Shown one piece after another: positions 46,720 through 58,203 of a stretch of DNA of 64,000 nt. Both the position numbers and the translations under genes were made by a program. Source of the DNA: Scalesia atractyloides (lineage: Eukaryota; Streptophyta; Magnoliopsida; Asterales; Asteraceae); assembly GCA_947069175.1 (NCBI GenBank), contig CAMTDV010000003.1:29848853-29912852 (forward strand). Direction: 5' to 3'. Within the stretch, counting starts at the first letter, position 1. Every line of letters begins with the position of its first letter. The notes beneath the pieces are model-generated. The model made no database searches and was not told the origin of the DNA. It was given only the letters and a program-made list of their open reading frames with translations.

Positions 46720-47776
46720 GAGGGGGTCTTAACCCCTACAAGATGTTCCTGGATGCGAAACCGAGCAGGTTCACGGGAGTTGAAGGACCCATAGGACTGG
46801 TCCGTTGGGTCGAAAAGTCTGAATCAGTTTTCGAAATGTGGAATTGCCTTGAAGCTAATAAGGTCAAGTATGCTACCTCTACGTTGGAAGATGGGGCATT
46901 AACCTAGTGGAACGCACAACGCGTGGACTTGTTGCGGCGAACGCAATAGCCTGGACCGAGTTCAAAGCTCTAATCAAGGAGGAATACTGTCCGCGGGACA
47001 GAGTTCAGCAAATGGAACAAGCGTTATGGAACCACAAGATGGTCGGGTCAGAAATTGAAGCGTATACGGCAAGACATCATGATCTAGTGTTCCTTTGTCC
47101 CGATTTGGCTAACACCGTCGATAAACGACTTGAGTTTTATCTTGGGGGTCTGGTCCCTGAGATCCAGGGCATGGTAATGTCTAGCAACCCTACGATGGAG
47201 CATCAAGCGATTAGACTGGCACATAAACTCACCGATAAGGTGGTGGAGCAAAGGAAGTTACCACCTAGGGGTGCAACTGAAATTTTCCCTGATAACAAAA
47301 GGAAATTTGAAGACTCACCTGCTCGGCAGTCTTCATCAGCCCAGCCACAACAAGGAAACCAGAAGCGGTCCAACAACTTCAACAACAATCGGGGTCACAA
47401 CAATCAGTCTGCCAACAACACCCAGAACTCGAGCGGCTATGCGGGTCGAAAGCCGCAATGTAATCGTTGTAACCTCCATCATCACGACCCTTTCGCCGGA
47501 AATCGCTGCCAACGATGTGGCAAAGCAGGACACACGGCAAAGGATTGTCGCGGGGAGATTATGTCACGAAAAAATCAGAACCAGCACCAGGGTAATAACC
47601 GGGGATGCTATCAGTGCGGTAGCACTGCCCATTTCAACGAGACTGCCGGCAACTTCGCAACAACAACACTGGTGAGAATAACAACAACAACCACAACAGC
47701 AACAACAACAATAACAACAATGGCAGTAATGGAAATGGTGGCACCGGAGGTGCCAAAGGACGTGCATTCACGCTAG
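46720..47776 (+). pseudogene. gag: E2 gag exon 2
   Basis: Frame GGLNPYKMFLDAKPSRF runs to a TAG at ~46904-46906, where E3 has TGG (WWN). Next to it ~10 nt are lost. The second part 46907-47776 holds KALIKEEYCPRDRVQQMEQ, the Asn/Gln-rich linker, CNRCNLHHHDPFAGNRC and CQRCGKAGHTAKDC. The second knuckle CYQCGSTAHF is cut by a frameshift near 47637, and the tail is a Thr-rich frameshift product. Confidence 0.88.
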
Positions 47777-48168
47777 GCCATGGAGAGGCCCGAAACGACT
47801 GGAATGTGGTCACCGGAAAGTTTCCCCTCAACGATCATTTTGCTACTGTACTTTTTGATACGGGTGCGGATAAGAGTTTTATATCTGAGTCTTTTAGAAA
47901 GAACCTAAATCTCACACCTAATCCCCTAGAGACCCCTTACGTCATAGAACTAGCCGATGGTAAATCTGTAGATGTGACCCATCTAGTGATCGGTTGTCAA
48001 CTTAAACTTGCGGGTCACACCATTACCATTGATCTGATGACAACTACCCTGGGTAGTTTTGATGTGGTAGCCGGAATGGACTGGCTATCCGACGTCCAAG
48101 CTGAAGTTCTCTGTTTCGAGAAAGCTATCAGTATTCCGCTCTCTAACGACGAAGTCTTGATGGTGTAA
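47777..48168 (+). pseudogene. pol: E2 aspartic protease
   Basis: LFDTGADKSFISESF at ~47850 and GSFDVVAGMDWLSD at ~48060. The stop at 48166-48168 is TAA where E3 has CAA, a single nonsense change between protease and RT. Confidence 0.88.
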
Positions 48169-49660
48169 GGCGAGAAGGCAGGCGTCGTCACGAACATCAT
48201 CTCTTACATGCAAGCTCAGAAGTATCTTCGGAAGAAGAACTCTTTTGCTTTGCTCGCACTGGTCACCGAGCAGTTTAAGGACGAGAAGCGGATTGAAGAT
48301 ATCCCCGTCGTCCGTGACTTTCCCGATGTGTCTCCAGAGGAGTTACCCGGTCTTCCACCACATCGACAAGTGGAGTTTGAAATCGAATTGGCGAGCCATG
48401 CGACTCCTATCGCCAAGGCCCTGTACCGCTTAGCTCCAGCAGAGCTGCAAGAGCTGTCTACCCAACTTCAAGAATTGTTGGAAAAAGGATTTATCCGACC
48501 CAGTACTTCGCCATGGGGAGCTCCGGTCCTTTTTGTCAAAAAGAAGGACGGGACCTTCCGCATGTGCATCGACTACAAGGAACTAAATAAGGTTACCGTC
48601 AAGAACCGATACCCATTACCTCGCATCAACGATCTTTAAGACCCGCTTCAAGAGTCAAGCTACTACTCCAAGATTGATCTACGGTCCGGTTATCACCAGC
48701 TACGCGTCAGGGAGGAGGATATCTCCAAGACGGCATTTCGCACTCGGTATGGCCATTATGAGTTCTTGGTCATATCCTTCGGTCTCACCAATGCACCCGC
48801 GGTGTTCATGGACCTCATGAACCGCATGTGTAAGCCGTATCTCGACAAGTTTGTCATCGTGTTCATCGATGATATACTCATCTACTCTAAGGGTGAAGAA
48901 GAACATGCTGAGCATCTGCGATTATTGCTAGAACTACTTCAACAGGAGAAACTATATGCCAAGTTTTCAAAGTGTGATTTCTTGATTCGGGAAGTTCAGT
49001 TTCTCGGGAATATCGTGAATGAAAAAGGTATTCACGTTGATCCCGCCAAGATCGATGCTATCAAGAACTGGGAAGCACCCAGAACACCGACAGAGATCCG
49101 CCAATTTTTGGGTTTGGCTGGTTACTACAGACATTTCATCGAGGGATTTTCCAAGATCGCACAATCGCTTACCACTCTCACTCCGAAGGGCACCAAGTAT
49201 GCTTGGGGTGACAAACAGGAAGCATCATTTCAATTACTGAAGCAGAAGCTTTGCAGTGCACCCATTTTGTCCTTGCCAGAGGGGACGGATGATTTTGTGG
49301 TATATTGTGACGCTTCCATTCAGGGATTGGGATGTGTGCTCATGCAACGTGATAAGGTCATCGCGTATGCGTCCCGACAGTTGAAGGTCCACGAGAAGAA
49401 CTACACGCCACATGACTTGGAATTAGGAGCAGTTGTGTTTTCACTTAAGATTTGGAGACACTATCTATATGGAACAAGGTGCATAATCTACACGGATCAA
49501 AAGAGCCTCCATCATATACCAGAAGGAGTTGAACGTGCGACAGCGTCGCTGGGTCGAACTCCTGAACGATTATGAATGTGCCATTCGGTATCACCAGGGT
49601 AAAGCTAACGTGGTAGCTGATGCCCTAAGTCGAAAGGAGCACTTGAAACCTCGTCGGGTA
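48169..49660 (+). pseudogene. pol: E2 reverse transcriptase and RNase H
   Basis: Piece 48208-48639 (FVKKKDGTFRMCIDYKELNK) ends at a small damaged patch near 48640. Piece 48766-49575 has FIDDILIYSKG (48862-48894), GYYRHFIEGFSKIAQS, YCDASIQGLGCVLMQ and LELGAVVFSLKIWRHYLYG. A 1-nt change near 49515 shifts the RNase H end (ADALSRKE near 49618). Confidence 0.92.
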
Positions 49661-51147
49661 CGAGCACTATAGTTCACAATTCATTCTGGGTTACCCGAAC
49701 AGATACGCGACGCGCAGCTAGAAGCAGTTAAGGAAGAGAACATCAAGGCCGAGTCTGTGGGAAAGATGGAACGCGATTGGGAAGTGAAACCCAATGGTAC
49801 CCGGTACTTAATGAACCGTATATGGGTACCTCTCTACGGAAACCTCAGGAAGCTAGTTATGGACGAAGCTCACAAATCCGGATACTCTGTCCATCCTGGT
49901 TCGGATAAGATTTATCAAGACCTTAAAGCCGCGTACTGGTGGCCCAACATGAAATCGGATATAGCCACCTACGTGAGCAAGTGTTTGACTTGTGCGAAAG
50001 TCAAGGTGGAATAACCAGAAGCCATCAGGGCTACTTAAACAACCTGAGATCCCAGTGTGGAAATGGGATCAGATCTTGATGGACTTTATCACTAAACTCC
50101 CGTGAACTCCGGGTGGTTGTGATACCATCTGGCTAATCGTGGATCGTCTAACTAAGTCTACACACTTCCTAGCGACCAAAGAAACAGTAAGATGGATAAG
50201 TTGACTCGCATCTACATTAAGGAAGTGGTTTCTCGGCACGGGGTGCCAACGTCCATCATTTCAGACAGAGATGCTCGTTTCACGTCCAACTTTTGACGGT
50301 CACTTCAGAAAGCGTTGGGTACACGCTTAGATATGAGCACAGCTTATCACCCTCAAATGGATGGTCAAAGTGAAAGGACCATTCAGACCTTGGAGGACAT
50401 GCTTAGGGCAGCATGGTAGACTTTGGGAACAGTTGGGAAATCCATCTGCCTTTGGTGGAATTCTCGTATAACAACAGTTATCATACGAGTATTCAGGCAG
50501 GACCGATTGAAGCATTGTACGGTCGCAAATGTAGATCACCGGTCTGTTAGGCAGAAGTCGGTGACAGTCAACTCACAGGTCCTGAGTTGATACTTGAGGC
50601 TACTGAAAAGATTGTGCAAATCAGAAACCGCATGACAGCGGCACGGGATAGACAGAAAAGTTACGCTGATCAACGACGCAAACCGCTCGAATTTCAAGTA
50701 AGTGACTGTGTCCTACTGAAGGTGTCACCTTGGAAGGGCGTAAATCATTTTGGGAAACGAGGCAATCTAAATCCATGGTACGTAGGCCCATTTGTGATTT
50801 CGAAACGTATCGGGCCCGTAGCTTATCGGTTAGACCTTCCTGCCGAACTCAGTGGAGTTCACAACATTTTTCACGTGTCCAATCTGAAGAAGTGCCTATC
50901 AGATGAGACCCTAGTCATTCCATTGGATGAGATTCTAGTGGATGAGCAACTGTATTTTGTGGAACAACCTATCGAGATCATGGACCGTGAGATTAAGACT
51001 CGAAGGCACAGCAAGATACCGATCGTTAAGGTTTGTTGGAACTCTAAGCGTGGACCGGAGTTCACGTGGGAAAGAGAGGACCAAATGAAAAGCAAATATC
51101 CACACCTTTTTGCAGCTGAGCAGCAATCTGACGTTACCTCCAACTGA
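49661..51147 (+). pseudogene. pol: E2 integrase with chromodomain-like tail
   Basis: The zinc-binding part (SGYSVHPGSDKIYQDL, CLTCAKVKVE) ends with a stop near 50012. The core has several stops (near 50104 and 50295) but keeps SDRDARF and DGQSERTIQT. The final frame 50587-51147 carries LKVSPWKGVNHFGKRGNL and the terminal VKVCWNSKRGPEFTWERED chromodomain-like block. Stop TGA at 51145. Confidence 0.9.
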
Positions 51148-51295
51148 ATTTCGGGACAAAATTCTTTCAACATGGGGATGATATGACAGCCTGGGATTTA
51201 CTTGTATCATTCTAACAAACTGAACTTTTGTGTGTTGCATTCTAAACCGCGTTTACTCAATTTTCGGGACGAAAATTCTTTCAACATGGGGATAA
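51148..51295 (+). other. E2 duplicated polypurine-tract region
   Basis: Two copies of a TTCGGGAC-AAATTCTTTCAACATGGGGAT block. The first ends at ~51183 followed by TGACAGCCTGGG, the second at 51295 followed by the true LTR start TGTGACATCC. Spacing is 112 bp, identical in E3. Confidence 0.8.
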
Positions 51296-53426
51296 TGTGA
51301 CATCCCGGCTTTTCAGGTATCTTAAACGCGCTACTTTATGGTTATTCACTCCTACGCTGATTTAATTCAGAGAATTAAATTACACGCTCGCAATAACTTG
51401 ATATTTTGTGTAATCTTGATCATGATTATGTGCTTGTATGATTATTATTATGAAAAAGTGTTGTGGTGTATGATTAGTTCGGATGAATATGCGAATCTTT
51501 GCGGTTGTGATGATATGTTGAATACTAAAATCGTAGGCTGCATTTTATCGATAGAGATCATGATATATATTTAGGGTTTGCATGAATATTGATATATATG
51601 ATGATATTGGACAAGTTAACCTGCTGTTAATCAATACAACCAAGCGTCATGGCCATTTAAACATATTCTAATGCCATAAAGTCGAAAACAGTAAGTTGAT
51701 TGACATTTACAGCCAACTTCAGTTGGCTGTAACCTGATCATTATTTATCGAAAAGTGAATTTTCTGAAGCCTAAAACGTGTATTTTTGAAAAACTCTTCA
51801 AATGGCACCGGATTCAAATTTTTCTGAGGTCGTTTGCTATTTTTAAACGGTCATTTAGTGCAGCAGCTGAAGCTGCATAAATTCAGCAGAATTTGCAGGT
51901 TGTTTATAGAGTAGGATCTCATAGTCTGTATGGGGTTAGGTCACGAAGTTTGTACAGTAACTGGAGACGGGAATTTTCGAAAATCCCCAGCTGGAATTTT
52001 GTTAATTGGATTAACATGATTTTTAAATAATTTTTCTCGTGGACTGTAGTTAGAAAGCGACGAATCTGACTGCAGGCTAGTATATAAATGTTTATAAATA
52101 ATTGGTAAAGATTTAGGATTTGAAAATTTTACAAACAATTCTACATTCTAATTGAAATTCCTGTAAAAAATTGGAATTTTTGGATCGTTGGAACGATTTT
52201 ATAAAAATCCTTGAAAACAGCCCAGGTATGAGCGTACGAGCTGAAACATGATAACTTGCGTTTGTGTGTACCTAAGTGTTGTATGAGTTATCCTGTGTTT
52301 ATGACAAGTTGGTTTGATCGTTATTTTGTATGGTGATACTTTGCATGCATGATTATGTTTTCGAATTGGTTATTACGTGTGCCTTACTGTGTGTTAGTTA
52401 TGCATAGGGTTTTGTGTCAGTGTGTTCACACACTAACTTTGAATCGGTTAACATGTTAGGACGCGATTAGCAGTTCCATCATTTTCTTCTTTTGCGTTTA
52501 TCTAACCGAGCAATTTAAGGTGAGTTCACGGCCCCTGTTTTATCCGGTTTTGAACAACAGGGGGAGAAACATGTATACACTCTACAACTTAATCTTTTTA
52601 CGTTATGCGAAATTAACGCCGTTAACTATTCGGTAACTAAGTTAATGTTAATGTATGTTATGGTCACTAAGTAGCTTTATCACGGAAGTCCTCAACCAAC
52701 TCTCGGATCGTTAGTATTAGGTTAAATAGCGGGGAAATTATAGTAGTACTATTGGGCCTGACAAGCCCCACCCGAGCTAGTCGCGCTAGCCAACCGGGAA
52801 TGGTCAACGGGTGATTAATTTGGCCTAACTTTCGCCATGGTCAGTGATAGACCTCGCAACACAGAGGCAACAACAGTCAGCTTCGATCGCGAACTCTTAT
52901 GTGACGTAACTTTAGGCTCGCTACCTACATGTTAAAATAAAACTTATTTACGAACCAACATTATTATTCCAGGTTAGGAATAATGGAACTATGTCGTTAT
53001 CCCGGGTTAGGGATAACGGAGAAAAACAATTTTTTTAAACCGAACTTGTGAACTTATAAAAACCTGTGAACTCACTCTTCTTTAAGGTTGACACTTGTTT
53101 CTTTGCATGTTTCTCAGGACGCTAGGAGCGTTAGATGCACTCACTTGCATTTGATCAAGACATTTTTTATCGAGTCTTCATTTACGAATAATTTTTGGGA
53201 TTTTGGTTTTGGCGTTTATGTTGGCGCCCGTTACTTTACTTTAATGCTTCCGCTTAACTTTGAAACCTTGATATTTTGAAAATGACTATGAATGTTCACG
53301 ACAAATGTTTTTGGAAAACGTTTAAATAAATCATATAGAGTCGATCGATATTGCTAGTGTCTGAGATTCAGGTTTGATCACATGCCTCGCGGTAATACTC
53401 CGCTAGTGGAAATTGAGGGTGTGACA
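51296..53426 (+). repeat. E2 3' LTR, 2131 bp
   Basis: TGTGACATCCCGGC to GGGTGTGACA. Lacks ~530 bp relative to the 5' LTR after CGCAATAACT (near 51396). The 3' half is nearly the same as 55061-55880 of the E3 5' LTR. Confidence 0.92.
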
Positions 53427-53502
53427 ACCACTGTCACCACCATCGACCCCTCCATTCCACCGTCGGTTTCACCAGTCATCCTGCCTATCTAAGGCACGAG
53501 TG
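53427..53502 (+). mobile_element. D: F2-type ORF1 fragment, left part
   Basis: ACCACTGTCACCACC... to GGCACGAGTG corresponds to 18575-18655 in B ORF1. It is the target of both E2's 3' half and E3, and resumes at 63797. Confidence 0.82.
53498..53502 (+). repeat. Target-site duplication of E3, left copy (GAGTG)
   Basis: GAGTG just before TGTGACATCC, repeated at 63797-63801 just after GGGTGTGACA. Confidence 0.92.
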
Positions 53503-56366
53503 TGTGACATCCCGGCTTTTCAGGTATCTTAAACGCGCTACTGTATTGTTATTCATTCCTACGCTGATTAATTTGGAGAATTGACTACGCGCTTGCAATA
53601 ACTACGCTAACTTTGTGAATCTATTGGGTGAATTACGTGCTATGTGTTATTACGTTGTATCTGAATTACGTGCTATGTGTTAGACGTTTGTGAAAAATTG
53701 CCGAGTCGTATTATGTGTAGTTATTTATCAGATTATAATGAACGGTTAGTAAATTCTATTTATAAGCCGAACCGAACCAAGCCTGTGAAACATGCGACTT
53801 CGCGACCAAGCAAACCCAACCCGCCACCCACACCCCCTTGCGGCCCACACTTCCTTGCGGCCCAAGGAATTAACCCAAACCCCCCTATCGCGACCCCCCC
53901 TCTTATATTATGTATACATGAATGTTGTAAAAAAAAAAAACAAAACCCTAATACCCTATTTAAGTCAACGGCAGCCCCCCCCCTCTCTCGGTCACGCAAA
54001 CCCCACATCCCTCGGATCAATTCCAAGCTTGTCCCGGTTTGCTAATTGTCATCGTTTCAAGGTTAGGGTTTAATTGTATTGTGATTCAAACTAGGTTTTG
54101 TGTAATCTTGATCATGATTATGTGCTTGTATGATATTGTTATGAAAAGTGTTGTGGTGTATGATTAGTTCGGATGAATATACGAATCTTTGCGATTGAGA
54201 TGATATGTTTGAATATTAAAATCGTAGGCTGTCTTTATCGATAAAGATCATGATATATATTTAGGTTTGCATGAATATTGATATATATGATGATATTTGA
54301 CAAGTTAACCTGCTGTTAATCAATATAACTAAGCGTCATAGCCGTTTAAACATGTTCTAATGCGATAAGGTCGAAAACAATAAGTTGATTGACATTTACA
54401 GCCAACTTCAGTTGGCTGTAACCTGATCATTATTTAACGAAAAGTGGATTTTCTGAAGCCTAAAACGGGTATTTTTGAAAAACATTTCAAATGGCGCCAG
54501 ATTCATATTTTTCTGAGGTCGTTTGCTATTTCTAAATTGTCATTTGGTGCAGCAGCTGAAGCTGCGTAAATTCTGCAGAATTTGCAGGTTGTTTAACGAG
54601 TCGGATCTCATAGTTTGTATGGGGTTAGGTCACGAAATTTGGAAAGTAACTGGAGAGGGGAATTTCGAATATCTCCCACTGGAATTTCGTTAATCGGATG
54701 AATGATGATTTTTAAATAATTTTTATCGTGAACTGCAGTCAGAAAGCGACGAATCTGACTGCAGCCTAGTATATAAATGTTTATAAATAATTGTTAAAGA
54801 TTTAGTATTTGAAAATTTTTCACAAATTTTACAGTCCAATTGACACTTCCTGCAAAAAAATTGGAATTTTTGGAATGTTGGAACTATTTTATAAAAATCC
54901 TCGAAAATAGCCCAGTTATGAGCGTACAAGCTGAAACAAGATAACTTGCGTTTGTGTGTACCTAAGTGTTGTATGAGTTATCCTATGTTTATGACAAGTT
55001 GGTTTGATCGTTATTTTGTATGGTGATACTTTGCGTGCATGATTATGGTTTCGAATTGGTTTGAAAATTTTACAAAAAATTCTACATTCTAATTGAAACC
55101 TCCTGTAAAAAAATTGGAATTTTTGGATCGTTGTAACGATTTTATAAAAATCCTCGAAAACAGCCCAGTTATGAGCGTATGAGCTGAAACATGATAACTT
55201 GCGTTTGTCTGTACCTAAGTGTTGTATGAGTTATCCTGTGTTTATGACAAGTTGGTTTGATCGTTATTTTGTATGGTGATACTTTGCATGCATGATTATG
55301 TTTTCGAATTGGTTATTACGTGTGCCTTACTGTGTTTTAGTTATGCATAGGGTTTTGTGTCAGTGTGTTCACACACTAACTTTGAATCGGTTAACATGTT
55401 AGGACGCGATTAGCGGTTCCATCATTTTCTTCTTTTGCGTTTATCTAACCGAGCAATTTAAGGTGAGTTCACGGCCCCTGTTTTATCCGGTTTTGAACAA
55501 CAGGGGGAGAAACATGTATACACTCTACAACTTAATCTTTTTACGTTATGCGAAATTAGCGCCGTTAACTATTCGGTAACTAAGTTAATGTTAATGTATG
55601 TTATGGTCACTAAGTAGCTTTATCACGGAAGTCCTCAACCAACTCTCGGATCGTTAGTATTAGGTTAAATAGCGGGGAAATTACAGTAGTACTACTGGGC
55701 CTGACAAGCCCCACCCGAGCTAGTCGCGCTAGCCAACCGGGAATGGTCAACGGGTGATTAATTTGGCCTAACTTTCGCCATGGTCAGTGATAGACCTCGC
55801 AACACAGAGGCCACAACAGTCACCTTCGATCGCGAAGTCTTATGTGACGTAACTTTATGCTCACTACCTACATGTTAAAATTGAACTTATTTACGAACCA
55901 ACATTATTATTCCAGGTTAGGAATAATGGAACTATGTCGTTATCCCGGGTTAGGGAAACGGAGAAAAACTATTTTTTTAAACCGAACTTGTGAACTTATA
56001 AAAACCTGTGAACTCACTCTTCTTTAAGGTTGACACTTGTTTCTTTGCATGTTTCTCAGGGCGCTAGGAGCGCTAGGTGTACCCACTTGCATTTGATCAA
56101 GACATTTTTATCGAGTCTTTATTTACGAATAATTTTGGGATTTCGGATTTGGCGTTTAGGTTGGCGCCCGTTACTTTATCTTAATACTTCCGCTAAACTT
56201 CGAAACCTTGATATTTTGAAAATGACTATGCATGTTTACAACAAATGTTTTTGGAAAACGTTTAAATAAATCATATAGAGTCGTTCGATATTGCTAGTGT
56301 CTGAGATTCTGGTTTGATCACGCGCCTCGTGATAATACTCCGCAAGTGGAAATTGAGGGTGTGACA
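53503..56366 (+). repeat. E3 5' LTR, 2864 bp, with internal duplication
   Basis: TGTGACATCCCGGC to GGGTGTGACA. Contains a ~252-bp tandem duplication (54809-55060 and 55061-55313) absent from the 3' LTR. Sequence right of 55061 follows the E2 3' LTR variants, left of it the E3 3' LTR variants. Confidence 0.93.
54809..55313 (+). repeat. ~252-bp tandem duplication in E3 5' LTR
   Basis: Both units start TTGAAAATTT and end TTCGAATTGGT. They differ at several bases, the second matching E2's 3' LTR (CTACATTCTAATTG, GGATCGTTG). Confidence 0.9.
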
Positions 56367-56369
56367 GAT

Positions 56370-56382
56370 TGGTATCAGAGCC
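56370..56382 (+). other. E3 primer-binding site
   Basis: TGGTATCAGAGCC three bases after the LTR end. Confidence 0.93.
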
Positions 56383-56589
56383 TCTAGCTATAGAGAACCA
56401 GGTTTGCATTTAAAGTAGACCTAAACTATAGTTGCTACATGACACTAGACTTAGTTGGCACCGAACTGTGATATCTTGTTATGGGTTATACTACAATTGT
56501 TCTGTGTGATCATTGAAGTGTGGAATATGATAACTATATTGGATATATACTTATCCGTGTGTATTTGTGTTGTCTTGCGAAGATCTAAA

Positions 56590-56697
56590 ATGGCAACCGG
56601 TCCCACGGAAATCTCAACATGTCAGAGGAAGAATTGGCCGCTTTAATCCAACAAGAAGTGAATGCTGCTCTGGCAGGTGTTCCTAGCCCACCAACAG
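56590..56697 (+). pseudogene. gag: E3 gag exon 1
   Basis: ATG at 56590. 108 nt against 109 in E1 and E2, with a 1-nt net loss near 56602 that shifts the frame after MATGP. The donor side reads CCAACAG|GTAACC. Confidence 0.72.
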
Positions 56698-56780
56698 GTA
56701 ACCATTATTAAATTTTCATGGGAAAATCTAATAGTTTGGCTAGTAGACTTTCTCGCTGACTACCTATCCTCTATCCTCAG
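56698..56780 (+). other. E3 gag intron-like segment, 83 bp
   Basis: GTAACC...CCTCAG, same length and phase as in E1 and E2, with CGCTGACTACC as a branch-like word. Confidence 0.73.
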
Positions 56781-57830
56781 GAGGGGGTCTTAACCCCTAC
56801 AAGATGTTCCTGGATGCGAAACCAAGCAAGTTCACGGGAGTTGAAGGACCCACAAGACTGGTCTGTTGGGTCGAAAAGTCTGAATCGGTTTTTGAAATGT
56901 GCAATTGCCTTGAAGCTAATAAGGTCAAGTATGCTGCCTCGACGTTGGAAGATGGGGCATTAACCTGGTGGAACGCGCAAGTCCAAACGCGTGGACTTGC
57001 TGCGGCGAACGCAATGGCCTGGACAGAGTTCAAAGCTCTAATCAAGGAGGAATATTGTCCGCGGGACAGAGTTCAGCAATTGGAACAAGCGTTATGGAAC
57101 CACAAGATGGTCGGGTCAGAAATTGAAGCATACACGGCAAGACATCATGATCTGGTGTTCCTTTGTCCCGATTTGGCTAACACCGTTATTAAAAGACTTG
57201 AGTTTTATCTTGGGGGTCTGGTCCCTGAGATCCAGGGCATGGTAATGTCTAGCAACCCTACGACGGAGCAACAAGCGATTAGGCTGGCACATAAACTCAC
57301 CTATAAGGCGGTGGCGCAAAGGAAGTTACCACCTAGGGGTGCAACTGAAATTGTCCCTGACAACAAAAGGAAATTTGAAGACTCACCTGCTCGACAGTCT
57401 TCATCAGCCCAGCCACAACAAGGAAACCAGAAGCGGTCCAACAACTTTAACAACAATCGGGGTCACAACAATCAGTCTCCCAACAACAACCAGAACTCGA
57501 GCGGCTATGCGGGTCGAAAGCCGCAATGTAATCGTTGTAACCTCCATCATCACGGCCCTTGCGCGGGAAATCGCTGCCAGCGATGTGGTAAAGCAGGACA
57601 CACGGAAAAGGATTGTTGCGGGGAGATTACGTCACGACAGAATTAGAACCACCACCAGGGTAATAACCGGGGATGCTATCAGTGCGGTAACACTGCCCAT
57701 TTCAAGCGAGACTGCCAGCAACTTCGCAACAACGACAATAGCCACAACAATAACAACAATGGCAACAATGGAAATGGTGGCACAGGAGGTACCAAGGGAC
57801 GTGCATTCACGCTAGGCCGTGGGGAGGCCC
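56781..57830 (+). pseudogene. gag: E3 gag exon 2
   Basis: Open from the acceptor to TAG at 57644-57646. GALTWWNAQVQTRG, EEYCPRDRVQQLEQALW, CNRCNLHHHGPCAGNRC and CQRCGKAGHTEKDC are visible. Beyond the stop the second knuckle CYQCGNTAHFKRDC (57671-57712) is complete, showing that the ancestral gag had two CCHC motifs. This is the best-preserved gag in the window. Confidence 0.9.
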
Positions 57831-58203
57831 GAAACGACTCGAATGTTGTCACCGGTAAGTTTCCACTTAACGATCATTTTGCTACTATACTTTATGATAC
57901 GGGTGTGGATAAGAGTTTTATATCTGAGTCTTTTAGGAAGAACCTAAATCTCACACCTAAACCCCTAGAGACCCCTTACGTCATAGAACTAGCCGATGGT
58001 AAATCTGTAGATGTGACTCATCTAGTGACCGGCTGTCAACTTAAACACGCGGGTCACACATTTACCATTGATCTGATGACAACTACCCTGGGTAGTTTTG
58101 ATGTGGTAGCCGAAATGGACTGGCTATCCGACGTCCGAGCTGAAGTTCTCTGTTTCAAGAAAGCTATCCGTATTCCGCTCTCTAACGACGAAGTCTTGAT
58201 GGT
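57831..58203 (+). pseudogene. pol: E3 aspartic protease
   Basis: Active site reads LYDTGVDKSF (57891-57920), where E2 has LFDTGADKSF; the catalytic D-T-G is kept. GSFDVVAEMDWLSD follows. The frame runs on into RT because the E2 stop is absent. Confidence 0.88.

Larger units (their letters stand above)
42933..53426 (+). mobile_element. E2: F1 Ty3/gypsy element with mismatched LTRs
   Basis: 5' LTR 42933-45421, primer site, ORF1, gag with intron, protease, RT, RNase H, integrase, two polypurine tracts, 3' LTR 51296-53426. The 5-bp flanks differ (CACAA left, ACCAC right). The left flank is copia gag while the right flank is F2 ORF1. The two LTRs also differ by large indels, so the halves probably come from two insertions. 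Leader 45438-45624 and spacer 46269-46527 show no other gene. Confidence 0.9.

Noticed and set aside
56505..56520. E3 ORF1 loss as a reverse-transcribed splice product
   Set aside because: The junction lies within a TGTGAT repeat and no placement gives GT...AG ends. A microhomology deletion fits better.
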